A stretch of 64,000 nt of DNA, taken from contig CAIIXF020000001.1 of the NCBI GenBank assembly GCA_903813345.2, positions 27,333,915 through 27,397,914 of the forward strand, given 5' to 3'. Both the position numbers and the translations under genes were made by a program. This stretch comes from Owenia fusiformis. Lineage: Eukaryota; Annelida; Polychaeta; Sabellida; Oweniidae. The notes under the pieces were generated by a model. That model saw only the letters and a program-made list of their open reading frames with translations. It was not told where the DNA came from and made no database searches. This document shows, piece by piece, positions 12,901 to 24,141 of the stretch. Position 1 is the first letter of the stretch; the number at the start of each line of letters is the position of its first letter.

Positions 12901-15900
12901 ATTTGGATGCTCAATTGAATTCATCATGTTCATAGAATTTAGAAACTATGAGGGAACAGAGATTTTTGAAGTTCATGCACTCAAAGTGCCACATGACAAG
13001 GCATGTTACTTCAAATCTTGAAGAGAGGTAAAGGAGATTGGATTGAAATATTTTTGAAAGAGGATAATTATTTCAACAGCGATATCTGCTCTTCAGCCAG
13101 GCATGAAAATGTCAATGATTCGCTTGGTTTGTAGGCCACACATAAATAATGAAAATGTCTCGAGTAATCATTGCTTTAGAGACAGGTGCGTTGTGTGCAT
13201 GTAAAGCATACCTCAATGGGAATATGTATCAATCTCATGCTTTCTACACCTCAATCATTCTGATTCTCGTAGCTTCCCTCTGTATCGCCAAGGCTGAGAA
13301 GAAATGAGATGTTGCGATTTATCATGGTGCACCTCATTGATGATACCCAAACTTTGCTACCCTGGACCCATGTTTTCTAAAAATCAAGTTGGTCTAGCTT
13401 CACATCAGACTATTGCGACTTGCAATAGGTAAAAACTGGTAAAAACTGCAAAGTTTGTTACAGAATGATAGAATTACATTTATTACCTTTAATTTCATTT
13501 ATTTCTCTTTATATTAGATTATAACAGCATCCTATGGAATATATTGAGGATGTTAGATCGAAATTAGATTTGTTTCCTAATTTGAAATTGTAAAAGAAAT
13601 TGGTCTTGGTTTTGTGCAGCTGGTTTTGAGGGAGTTGAGCTCTTTAAAATTCCCAAAGTAATAATTCCCATTGCTTGGTCCTTCAAACAAAAATCTTATC
13701 AGGCCTTAATGAGTATGTCTCAACATTTGAGAAATGAGAACTTAGGCTAATCTGGATCACTTCCAATTTCTTGAGAGCACTTTAAAATGATGTCTGTCCA
13801 TTTTACTCAGATATAAGAGCATCTAAATCTGTAAAGTGATGAAATATGGAAAAGCATGAGAGACCTATTGAAATAAATGGAGGTTTTATTACTATGGTAA
13901 TCCTTTGATTTGTTTACGGCCTAGATGGATTATCATTATGTCTGCTCCTATCTATCAATTGCAGCACCCATACATAATCAAGATACTTCTGAAGTCATAA
14001 ATGGTTTTTGATGGATTATATTCAGAACCTTTATAACCAAGATAATTTTAATGAAATGTTAATATGCCATTATGAGAAACAGTGAATGTTCAGCTCTTGA
14101 CATGAGTTGTGAAAATCTAGGGTTTAACTATTATGACCATTTTCATGATAATACAAATCTTTATGCTTTCGCTTTGCAATTATTTTTACTGCATTCTGGC
14201 TGGCCGAATTGTAGCACACGTAGTTGTAGAAGGCCAATTTTTGTGTGACGCCACCGGGTATTGGTGATATTTTTTTGTGGATGGTGTTCGGCATTTGATG
14301 GTTGGTGTCTGTAACAAATGGCAGGTGATGACATTTTGCATGTTAATGCCTTGTTTTGTTTTGATTTTGGAGTAGATTGGGCTTTACTTGTAGCATTGCA
14401 ACTTTTATATTATGATCATGCATTTAGATGCAAAAGGAGAATTGGATATAAGCCCCCTTCTGCATTTAAATGCTGATATGACCTTTACATTTTGATATTC
14501 TTCCTCTATATATAAACTGAGATGCTTTAGAATATTTTAACACCAAGTTTAGCTCACTTTGCTTGTAACTTGCTCTCTTTCAAGCAGCACAAGTCAAAAC
14601 AAATCTGTAACTCAATAGATTGGTTGTGAATTGTACTGTACGTCTTCTCAATGTGTGTTGGTGTGGTGTTAACCTCTACAGAATACCCAATATATACTTT
14701 ATATATTCAATTCTTATATATATTGTATATCATGCATTTGGTTATTTTGTATATTTGGTTGTATAAAATGGTTGAGCTTTGTCATAGAGACTACCAGAAA
14801 ATGAATCAGAAAAATAGTTTTCATGTGAAATACTATATTTCTGTGATGTTCGCTTCTCATTTTAGCTAGCACATATTAACACATATATTGTTATATGAGA
14901 ACATACACTGGGTGTTTATTTATAAGACATTGTTAATGTTTTGGGGACCAGCTCAACATTACGATGATGTCACATTGTGTAATTAATTACATGATAGACT
15001 GACCCCCTACTAAAATAATTTATTGCATTTTCGAAGTAAAAGACACTTCCTTTCAAAAAATTGTCAAATAAAGTCATACTTCTTCCAAAGGTAAATGATT
15101 ACATTTATGGGCATTTATCAATGTTGAACCTGTTCCCCTGAGTCTTATATAATAGACACTCTGTATGTGTCTGATATATTGTACTGATATCTATCTTTGT
15201 GTTGTAGGGCAGGAAGCAGTCCTAGCTGAGGGGGGTGATGATGCGTCCCTACATCTACCCCAAGTGCTGGCAGACAAGGTTGCTGACCTTGTAATCCAAA
15301 AATTTTCCGAGCTTACAGACAACATGTCATCTTCATATGCCCGCCGTAAGGTCCTGGCAGGGATTGTCATGACAACGAGCGATACAATGGATGATGCCCA
15401 AGTGATCAGTGTCACAACTGGTACAAAATGCATCAATGGCGAGTATATGAGTGATCAGGGAATGTCTTTGAATGACTGTCACGCTGAGATTCTGTCTGGC
15501 CGTTGCTTACGACGTTTCTTCTATCAACAACTTGAGATGCATGTCAACCCAGAGCAAGCTGCACAGTCTATCTTCCAACCCCGTCCTGAGGGTGGATTCA
15601 AACTGAAAGAAAACATTCAGTTCCACTTATACATCAGTACCTCACCCTGCGGTGATGCGAGAATCTTTGCGCCCCATGTTGACACCACTCCAGACAGACA
15701 CCCGAATCGCAAGGCCAGAGGGCAGCTGAGGACCAAGATTGAATCTGGTGAAGGAACGATACCTGTACAGGCGAATGCTATGGTTCAGACCTGGGATGGG
15801 GTCCTCCAGGGGGAGAGGCTTCTCACTATGTCTTGTAGCGACAAGGTAGCTCGCTGGAATATCCTAGGGGTACAGGGTGAGTAGTCAAGACAGTACAGTA

Positions 15901-16761
15901 ATGTAATACAAGTAAAATGTCATTTCATCATTCTTTTTGGAAAGTAATCGACATAGTTTTTCAGAGTCATAGAAACCCTTTTTCAACCGGTATATTTTGA
16001 AATATGATTATTGCATATTTCACTCCAGATGAAATCAGAACCTCTTTAACGAACAAAAATTAATTGATATCAATTATCATGAAAATATGTATTTTAAAAT
16101 ATATTGCATATTTTACTTCAGACGAAATCAGAAATCTAAAATACAAATCACACATACTCATGTTTCAACTTTTTACTGTAGAACATTAAAGAATTTAATA
16201 TAAAATATTTTAATTGTGTTTTTAACTGCAGGTGCCTTACTGAGTCATTTCATAGAGCCTGTTTACTTCAACAGCATCATTCTTGGTAGTCTCTACCATG
16301 GTGAGCATCTCTCCCGGGCTGTCTATGCTAGGGTATTGGCAAACGACACAGGATCCTGGCCAGGAAGTTTCCGCATTAACCGACCTCTGTTGAGTGGTAT
16401 CACTAACCAGGAATCCCGGCAACCTGGTAAGGCCCCTAACTTTGCTGTTTTATGGGGATTTGGTGACCCAGCCTTGGAGGTAGTGACAGCCATGACGGGG
16501 AAAACTGAATCAGGCAGTCCAGCCTCAGTGTGTAAATACTCTCTCTTCAAGAGGTTTGCTGAGCTTTATGGGTGTATTCCATCGATAAAAGGTCAGGGTG
16601 TCGAACGGCCACGTACCTATGCTGAGTGCAAGACAAGCATGTTGGACTATCAGCTGGCGAAGCAGCAGTTGTATAAGGCATTCAATGCCAATAAGCTCGG
16701 TAGTTGGGTAGAAAAACCCATCGAACAGGATCAGTTTGAGCTGGGTAGCGAAACCAGTTGA
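9169..16761 (+). CDS. ADARB1: Double-stranded-RNA adenosine deaminase, ADAR2-like (3 exons seen, 5' end missing)
   Basis: Model: exons 9169-9999, 15208-15876 and 16232-16761 (stop TGA 16759-16761). All three start and end in phase 1, so they join without a break. The enzyme turns adenosine into inosine in double-stranded RNA, mainly in the nucleus. Exon 1 carries a lysine-rich stretch (about 9338-9365, likely nuclear localisation) and two dsRNA-binding domains (about 9380-9580 and 9780-9975), each with the GxGxxKKxAKxxAA type of C-terminal helix. Exons 2-3 carry the deaminase: the HAE motif (15480-15488), the PCG zinc cysteine (15645-15653), the second zinc cysteine in MSCSDK (15834), and the GEGTIPV loop whose Glu flips the target base. 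The layout matches vertebrate ADAR2. Upstream coding exon(s) were not found. An in-frame ATG at 9258 would give a slightly shorter N-terminus. Confidence 0.95.
10000..15207 (+). other. Large ADAR-like intron: repeats, no exon seen
   Basis: Joins phase 1 to phase 1. Contents that can be seen: a cluster of AAGGGTGTT/AGGGGTGTT words (10565-10705), a short inverted repeat CTATTTTGCCGTC at 11715-11727 and 11814-11826, and a family A repeat copy (14248-14360). Nothing else resembles a gene. Confidence 0.6.
14248..14360 (+). repeat. Dispersed repeat family A copy in the ADAR-like intron
   Basis: The blocks TTTTTTTGTGGATGGTGTTC, CTGTAACAAATGGCAGGT and CATTTTGCATGTTAATGCC occur in the family order, sense to the host gene. 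Confidence 0.7.
15208..15876 (+). CDS. ADARB1: ADAR2-like deaminase exon, N-terminal two thirds
   Basis: Acceptor ATCTTTGTGTTGTAG; donor ACAG|GTGAGT. It carries the HAE proton-shuttle/zinc motif, the PCG motif, the [14 protein letters not shown] basic block, the GEGTIPV loop and the SCSDK zinc cysteine in one 669-bp exon. These residues are all intact, so an active enzyme is expected. From memory, vertebrate orthologues divide this region among several exons, so introns are fewer here. Confidence 0.95.
16232..16761 (+). CDS. ADARB1: ADAR2-like deaminase, C-terminal exon
   Basis: Acceptor TTGTGTTTTTAACTGCAG. It encodes [20 protein letters not shown] through RQPGKAPNF and the [11 protein letters not shown] ending, whose positively charged residues in ADAR2 help bind the buried inositol hexakisphosphate. 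The stop comes a few residues after the conserved end, as expected for the family. The stop codon lies in a strong inverted repeat (see 16745-16896). Confidence 0.95.
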
Positions 16762-16896
16762 GCTGGTTTGTGTCCTAGTTCTAATTCCACTGATCTCACG
16801 TCGCTCTGACGTCGTATGAAATTCACAGCTTCCGAGTGCAATCGTGAGGTCTGGAGATTAGAACTGGCTCAAACCTGTTTCAACCGGTTGCTGACT
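16745..16896 (+). other. Long imperfect hairpin across the ADAR-like stop codon and 3'UTR start
   Basis: The left arm 16745-16800 pairs with the right arm 16843-16896. The best block is CCTAGTTCTAATTCCA..GATCTCACG against CGTGAGGTCTGGAGATTAGAACTGG. The outer block AACCAGTTGAGCTGGTTTG matches CAAACCTGTTTCAACCGGTT. In this fold the TGA stop is paired. A second local fold puts the stop in the loop of the perfect 7-bp stem AAACCAG/CTGGTTT. It may be a MITE insertion or a transcript structure. Confidence 0.7.
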
Positions 16897-19268
16897 GTCA
16901 GTTTCAATTTCACGCAAAGACGTACACGCTTTTAGGATATTAATCCAGATGGCCCATAGAGCATGCACACGTTAATTCAGGTAGTCATAGATTGGAATGA
17001 AGCATGTACATGGGGACCAGAACTTTTTGATCATGTACAGTGCAAATCAAAGCTCACCTAGCATTTTAGGTTAATTTTGATGTGTACTGTATCATCTTCC
17101 TGAATTTTTTTTTTAAGAAATATAACTGCATAGTGTAGAAGAAATCACGCAAAGATGCTTTACTTTAGACCTTTTGGTCACATATTGTACCAGCACTTAA
17201 TATTGCTTTCATAGTCAAGCACCAAGCAGGTATACAACAGTAAATTTACAGATTTTAGTATGGACACAAGAAGGGTTGACTCCCAGTGTTCTAACTCGAT
17301 ATTCGACCTTGACCTTGAACGATCACAACATTGGAAATGTCATTATTTTCTGATATTATTACTGACAATAAATTCATAATCAGCAATCCAAAAGATTTGG
17401 AATAATATCAATTCAAATTCTGAAGTGAAAAAATAGCCGCTGTTTGATTTTGAATTTTGTTATCATGATATGACTCCATATATGGCAGAATATCGAGTTG
17501 GAACCCTGGTAGCCAATTCTCTTTGGTATAGACAAGAAGGGCTCTTGACAATAAATTCCATTACCGTACATTTACTACAGTACTTAGAGAATGAAAGTAG
17601 ACATACTCATTGAACTGTCCCAATTTTAAAACATCTTTATTGTTTGAAGGCCCAATGCGAAGTGAAAATAATCCCTCATCGTTTCAAACTTATTTCTTGT
17701 GACACATTGTTTCAGATGTTTTAAGAAAAAGTGGTTTAACACTTCTCCAACTGTATGCAGCTATAGCATTCGCATATCATGTGAAATTTTAACTTTTTTT
17801 TAGTTTTTCAAATGATTTTCTGAACAAGCTTTCAAATGATGTATACAACATGTCATAGCTATATGGTAAACATAATTTCAATCAGACAGTTCAACTGGAC
17901 AGTGATCAAACTTTTCATGGGGCCTTTAAAATAAGAGCTTGGTGTACTGTAGGTGGTAAACATATAATTATATACGCTTAATGATTGATAGGAATCAAGC
18001 TTTTTAATATGATGATATTGTTTATCAAGCGTCACTCCTCCTTCAAGCATGAAATAAATGTGACCGACCCTTCACTCATATATATGTACAGTCTGCGTCT
18101 GCGCACAATGTGTTTACGTACTAGATGTTTAATTGTAACGTTCAGCATTATGTAAATGGTTTTGAATTGTAGTCACAGCATTATATCACATCTATAACGC
18201 CATTCAGATTTTACATGGTTTTTGCGTAAAGTCCTCATAAATGCTATTCTGTAACATAAATGTTTCACAAAAGCGAATCATTATTTAGGTTCACTGGTGC
18301 AATCCATTACAAAGCTGTGAAACTTTTACTGATGAATGGCTTCATAGGTGTTTGTTTATTCTTTGAATGTATTCATGAGGATGAGCAGTACATGTATATT
18401 TTCCAAACAGATTTACTGAACAGTGAGCTTTGTTTAAACTGAATGTGGGCACATGGTACCAATTGCAAGAGCCTGAGTTTGTCCACAGTCTAAATGTACA
18501 TGTATGTTTTGTTTTATTTTGACTTTGAGTCCTACATACTTCCTTCCATGGGGTTGAATACAGTGGAAATTGATTACGTAAAATTTATTCGACTACAGTA
18601 TATTTTTTCATTCTACTGGTATTGTGAAACTTTAATTGTATGGTATAACTTCTTTACACTGTATACCATTCAGTTCAGTACAGTACAGTCCAGTTCAGTA
18701 CAATATGGTAAAACTCAGTAATGTTACTTTGTGTAACATACTATTTTTTTTAAATATTGTGGGTTACAGGTTAGCTCCAATACAAGTGTCTTATTTAGTT
18801 AATTATCTTACATGTACGAAATGGAAAGTAAGTTGTACAGTGAATGTAAATGAAATGAATTCTTTATTTAGAAGAACTTGGACATTTTATTCAATACTTT
18901 GGAACTGGTCTCTTAGAAACACACGGATAATTAGGAGATTGATGTGAAAAAACATTTTTCAGCTTGGCAGTTACAAAAAAGGCACTTCTGAAAATAAGGG
19001 ATTTATATCTTTTTTGTTGAATAAAATGTAAATGTTTTTCATAATGAAATTTCTTGTATGTTTTGTTGTATAAAATCTGGACAATCAATTTAATAACAAT
19101 GCAGCTGCTGTCTCATTAGATGATTCATGTGATGTACCTCGCCTTACCTGGGCCCCTATGTGTAAACTCTTGTACAAATACCTAGGCATGGCTATAAGAT
19201 AATTTAAAAGATAATTCTAAAGAAGGGGGTTCATTATTGCATAATACGCTATAACTTCTTTATTCACC
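16897..19268. other. ADAR-like 3'UTR candidate, then non-coding sequence
   Basis: Canonical poly(A) signals AATAAA occur at 17367-17372 and again near 17548, so the ADAR-like transcript could end at either. Beyond that I see only short frames without motifs, and a local run of CAGTTCAGTACAGTACAGTC words near 18668-18700. Confidence 0.4.
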
Positions 19269-19846
19269 CAGGGGTCATTAACAGAACTTTCGCAAAGTTA
19301 CGAATTCAACAGTCAATTGCTAATTTTACGAATTTGGTAAATGTGCATTAACAGAACTTTCGTAAAGTTACGAACGATACGCAAAGTTTTGAAAAATGAC
19401 GTCACATATGCTTTCATTCATAACTTTAATAGCACCTCAGACCCTTTCATAACTTTGCGAATGGCATATTTCTCATCCAGTTCTTATGTAAGGTATACAG
19501 GTTGGCAAAAAGAAATTGTTCTTTTTATGCATGCTAAGTTTCAAGCTAAAATATCCACCTATTCTTACATGATAAGCAAATATGTTCCTGAGCTGGGAAT
19601 CTTTGAAATCACGGTGACCGGTTTAATCACAGCGCGCAATGATATCAAATGACATCATATTTTTATTTGTGCTAAATAATGATATAAGATGACGTCACAA
19701 TTTGAAATTCGTTTACGAACTATAAAACTTATGAATGACTTACGAAAGTGTTCTGTTAATGGCCAATTCGTAACTTTACGAATTCGTAAGTCATTCGTAA
19801 CTTTTTAAATAAGTAACTTTGCGAAAGTTCTGTTAATGACCCCCTG
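19269..19846. mobile_element. MITE with near-perfect 33-bp terminal inverted repeats
   Basis: The left end CAGGGGTCATTAACAGAAC, continuing TTTCGCAAAGTTAC, is mirrored at the right end (19812-19846). Sub-terminal repeats of TTACGAA, CGTAACTTTACG and ACAGAACTTTCG occur inside both ends, as in structurally complex MITEs. The CAGGGG end resembles hAT-type termini, but no 8-bp target duplication is visible. The internal open frame 19341-19652 shows no known domain. Confidence 0.8.
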
Positions 19847-20725
19847 AAGAAGTGAAATGGAGCATAACCAGAAACATACCTGGAATTTAAATTTTAAATT
19901 TGGGCCCATTAATAGAAAATGTAGGCCCATTTACTCATAAATAAAGCCTATTTTTGAAAATGAAGCCCAGATAGCCGATCATGCTTTTGAGGAGGGGGAG
20001 TGTTATATATAAACCCCCGTTTATTACAGCCCTGCTTGGGATATTTGTTTCAGAGAAATGGGATCTGAGATTGGGAGTGGGTTTATTTGTTATTTTTATG
20101 TTAATAGTTACTACCTGCTTTTACTTTTGTATCATCATTTTCTAATTTAGTAATTATATATAAGCAGTGACATTACTTACAGATATGGAATATGAAAAGT
20201 GCTTTTGAAAGTGAAATAAAACAGTTGCAAGTTCTACATTGTTTATGTGCAGTACTTACATATCAGTTGCTATCAACTGTATGTTATGCACAGTCCCAAA
20301 AATGCCACAAATGCCACTGAGGTTCTCTCTATCCATTGACATGTGTCAGTCCTGATTGCAGTACAAAAGTAGTATAGAGCTAAAATTAGGATGTATACTT
20401 CTGTAGGACACAATTTTGGGAGTTTTACGATATTTTTGGCGAGGTAGTATACTCGCTCGACTCTTTAAGCTGTGTTTATGTCATAACTGTTGTATATTGC
20501 TTTTAGTTAAGTATTGTAGCAGACATGTACTCAACTTTAAAAACGAACTTTTAATAGAGAATAACAAGAAAATGTACCTTTAGAAGTAGGTCATTGAGTA
20601 TGTTTTGTTTTTTTGTATTTTCCATTCCTGGTATTATGTCATTTTTCAGAAATTACAATAAATTACTTTATTTCTTCAAGTAAGTGTTTTGCTTTTGTCT
20701 TATCACAAGTCCAAATTCTAAGCTA
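19847..20725. other. Non-coding; decayed repeat with GGGCCCATT/AGCCCAGATAG words
   Basis: No gene is seen. 19880-20035 has TTTAAATTTTAAATTTGGG and 'aaagccta/aagcccag' words typical of worn repeats. The rest is AT-rich. Confidence 0.4.
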
Positions 20726-20964
20726 CAGTTTGGACCATAAATAAAGGAGTCATGGAGTTGCTGAAGTGAGGGTTTCCCATGCTAGAAAGAAGAAAATTTC
20801 CAAGATGTCATCCATCTGTGAATGCGAGGATACAAACTGTAAAATATACAAATTAGGGGATAGGCTATGTATCTAGGCAATATTGGAAACTGGGCTTCAA
20901 ACCACCTTGGTTGGTAATTGGAAATGGTGATAGAAAATGGAATACTCATTTATGGTCCAGACTG
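20726..20964. mobile_element. Short MITE with TA target duplication
   Basis: Left end CAGTTTGGACCATAAATAA, right end ATTTATGGTCCAGACTG, flanked on both sides by TA. The length is about 239 bp with no coding sequence. The TA duplication suggests mobilisation by a Tc1/mariner-type transposase. Confidence 0.75.
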
Positions 20965-20966
20965 TA

Positions 20967-23913
20967 TGCACATGATGCAAAGCAAGCATATTTGTAAACT
21001 ATCCTCTGATTATTCTGATGAATATTCAGATTTGGTGGCAAAAGACCTTAATTATCTGAAATATAGCTTATTGGAATTGGAATACTGATGTCATCTACTT
21101 ATTGGCAGAAAATGTGTTTTGATTTTCTGATTTAGTAATCACATTCTGATTTAGATGAAGGATGGATAGATCAGGTAAAGGATCTGGATTTGCATTTAAA
21201 AGATAAAATCAGTAAATGTAGTATTTAAGGGGGCATTTAACGATAATGTGAAAGATTGTCCATATTCAATGGCAAGACTTTGTAACTTAAAAAACCATAC
21301 GAGTATAAAAAGTTGATTACACTTCAATTTTTAAAAATGGAATTTTGAAACCTCTTGGTGCAATTTAGAGAATAACTAGAAGTCCCAGAGTCTTGTAGTG
21401 AGTCCATATAACTTTCCATCATTTTAAGTTCATTTCTGTTTGATTTAGCTTGGCTCCATTCATTACTGACATCTATATACAGATTATGAAGTTAAATACA
21501 CTGCAGAAAGATGCATTTAGAGTGGATCTAGGAATTGTCAGATGAGGGCCCAAGATAATTTTTGCTAATCCTTTACCTCGTTCTATGGGTGAGTAAAATA
21601 AGATAAACATAAGTTCAATTTTCATAACATTTACAAAGTTTATTTTTTAAATAACAACACAAATTAGTCTGTTCGTTCAACACTGGCTACCAGCTAGGCT
21701 AACTTTGTTAGATTTAATCCAGTAGCTACTGTAACATAATATCCCTGCTTAATATTCATAGCATCACCACTTGCTGCTGTTGCCTAGCAACATAATGAGC
21801 ATCAAAATGCCCGAAGTTCTTCCCTTTTTAATGTGTATTTTGAATGCTTAAAACTAGCCCTTAAACTTACTAAGAGTATCTTTCTCTTGTATAAACTTTT
21901 TCTAAAGGGCTTGACTTACTCTTTGATGTTGAGACATTAAGGAGATACAGTGCTGGTATATATTAATCGATCAGTCGTTTAATTGGCATATTTTCTTGAA
22001 TTTTAAAATGTAATGTCCCAAACTCCCACAAACTGCAGAAAAGTATACCCCATAAATCATATTTACCAAAATGAGTGTCTCCAAGGCTTCACACCAGCGT
22101 ATGCATAATGCATTTTTCACGAGTTCGGCTGAAATTTCGCCAAAATGAAGTAGGCTAAGGGTAGTCTCTGCCAGGTTTGTTTATTGTGGTAAGCTTGTAA
22201 GTGCTCGGAAGCAAATAATTCACGTGCGCAAAATAATCAAATAATCTAATTGGTCTAAACTTTGCTGCACATGCGCACAATGTGTGCCATGTTTTTTCTA
22301 GTGATTTCGTTTCGTTTCATGGAGTTTGCGTTTCAGTGTAACTTCCGCAAAAATGGCCGACCATGGACAGAATTAACAGGTAAAATCACTTCGAAATTTC
22401 AAGAGAACTTTTTACCTATAATTGCAAAACTTTTGTTTTATTTGTGCATTCTATCTATCAGATAAGAGTTTCAGGGGTATGTAGGCAAATTCATTTTGGT
22501 AGGAACACTCTTTTTAGTTTGAAAACGCACCCTATATTATTATATATCAGCACTGTAGTGATTCACTTGGGGTAATTTGACATCTAAACTTTTCTACCCA
22601 TTTCTCTGAGTTTGGATCATCTTAATGTCCATTAACTTTAAACTGATATAGGAAAAATTCTCCTGATGGAAAGTTAGTACTTTTTCCTATGTGTTTAAGT
22701 TTAGAGTATCTTCTGCAAGGTTTTAAAGATTTGATTCACTTTCCGCCAGCAGAATTTGAGAAAATTTAAATCTAAGACACCCCCTCCAACAGATAATTAG
22801 CTAACAGTTGAATCAGTATACACAAATAAGCAAGTACTTAGAAGTGATGGAGGACTTAGAAATGCAAAAATAAACATTGCAAACACTCAATTTATCAAAA
22901 TTTATTTATTAGATATATATTATGTATATATTATACAGTTGTATGTACATTAGACAGTTGCTGTATAATTATGAAAATCTATGACAGGAAAATGAACAAA
23001 TTGGAAATAAAAAATAAAAAGGGCACCAATCAGCTGATAGGTGAGTAATGAATTCTTTGTATTTTTTGTATCATCCTCAACTCAAATAACAAACCAGAAC
23101 ACATGTATCCCCCCCCCCGATGTACCCAGCCAGAAATACATACACTTAAACATATAAGACTCGAATACTAGATACACTAAATTAAATTGATACAGGTAAT
23201 TTTGATCCAGAATGATATTTAGAGTACTTTCATTTTTAGCTATAAGTATAATTTAAATCAACTTTGATGATACATTTTAATTCTACTTGTTAATGTTATG
23301 GCAATAAAAAATTGTAGTGATGCATGTGGTCAGATAAATACAGCATAGGCATTAAGCTCTAGCTAGTCCAATAAGATTCACTGCCTGGCTTATCTTACTA
23401 ATTACCTTATTAGATGTTTAATGTTAAGAAGCGCCAACTAGTATCTGTTTACATAACTAGGATTAAATCTACATAGCTGGCAGCAAGTGTCAAAAATTAT
23501 TATTGCACCCTTGTTATTGAACTCTTGGGTGATAAATCATCATCATTACACAATCAACACAATATAACATTAACTGGCTACGCCCCTGAACTTTGTGATT
23601 GTGATTGTTCACACTGTCTTGTCTAAATACTTATACTTTTCAAATGACAAAATTTAAATACAGAACAATTACATATACTACACAAATATTGTGATATTAA
23701 GCATTAAGAGTATTAGGTGTGTCATAGAAGTTGTGTTCCATATTAAGATGAACTTTTTAAATTCAAATTTTAGAACAACAATTATTTTTCACATGCACAA
23801 CATTATAAATGATAATAACAATATAATACATTGAGGTTAATAAATAATTTCTGAATAATAAAACAGAACATAAAAATGCAGTAACAACATCTGAATGACT
23901 ATATAATATAATA
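20967..23913. other. Non-coding, with one promoter/first-exon candidate near 22.2-22.38 kb
   Basis: Apart from the 22215-22379 candidate listed separately, I see no exon with recognisable protein motifs. An AT dinucleotide-rich patch lies at 22905-22945 and a C-run at 23110. Confidence 0.4.
22215..22379 (+). promoter_or_regulatory. Orphan promoter and first-exon candidate
   Basis: CACGTGCGCAAA (22221) and CACATGCGCACAATG (22267) resemble NRF1 sites. AAAATGGCCGACCATGG (about 22350-22366) joins a YY1-like word to an ATG at 22363 in a strong start context. The frame from 22363 (MDRIN) runs to AACAG|GTAAAA, a usable donor at 22380. No matching second exon could be found, so this could be a first exon of an unseen gene, a lncRNA start, or chance. 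Confidence 0.25.
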
Positions 23914-24141
23914 TGCCTAGGTCACATTTGCTCCAATTCATCAACCGGCGCCTGGCCGATTGAGTATTTTGTTCGAAATTGAAGGTCAAATCTTTGAGGT
24001 CAGATGTGAACTCCTGAGAACTTGTACATTATTTTTAGAAAAAGGTTTGGTCAATTTAAAGCAAGTTGAAATCAGTTTTGAACAGAAAAATGCAATTTGC
24101 CGGGCAATGGCCGATGGATCGGAGCAAATGAGATCTAGGCA
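23914..24141. mobile_element. Short MITE with TGCCTAG...CTAGGCA ends and TA target duplication
   Basis: The left arm TGCCTAGGTCACATTTGCTC and right arm GGAGCAAATGAGATCTAGGC are inverted copies, flanked by TA. Open frames inside on both strands are by-products of the element and show no domain. Confidence 0.75.
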
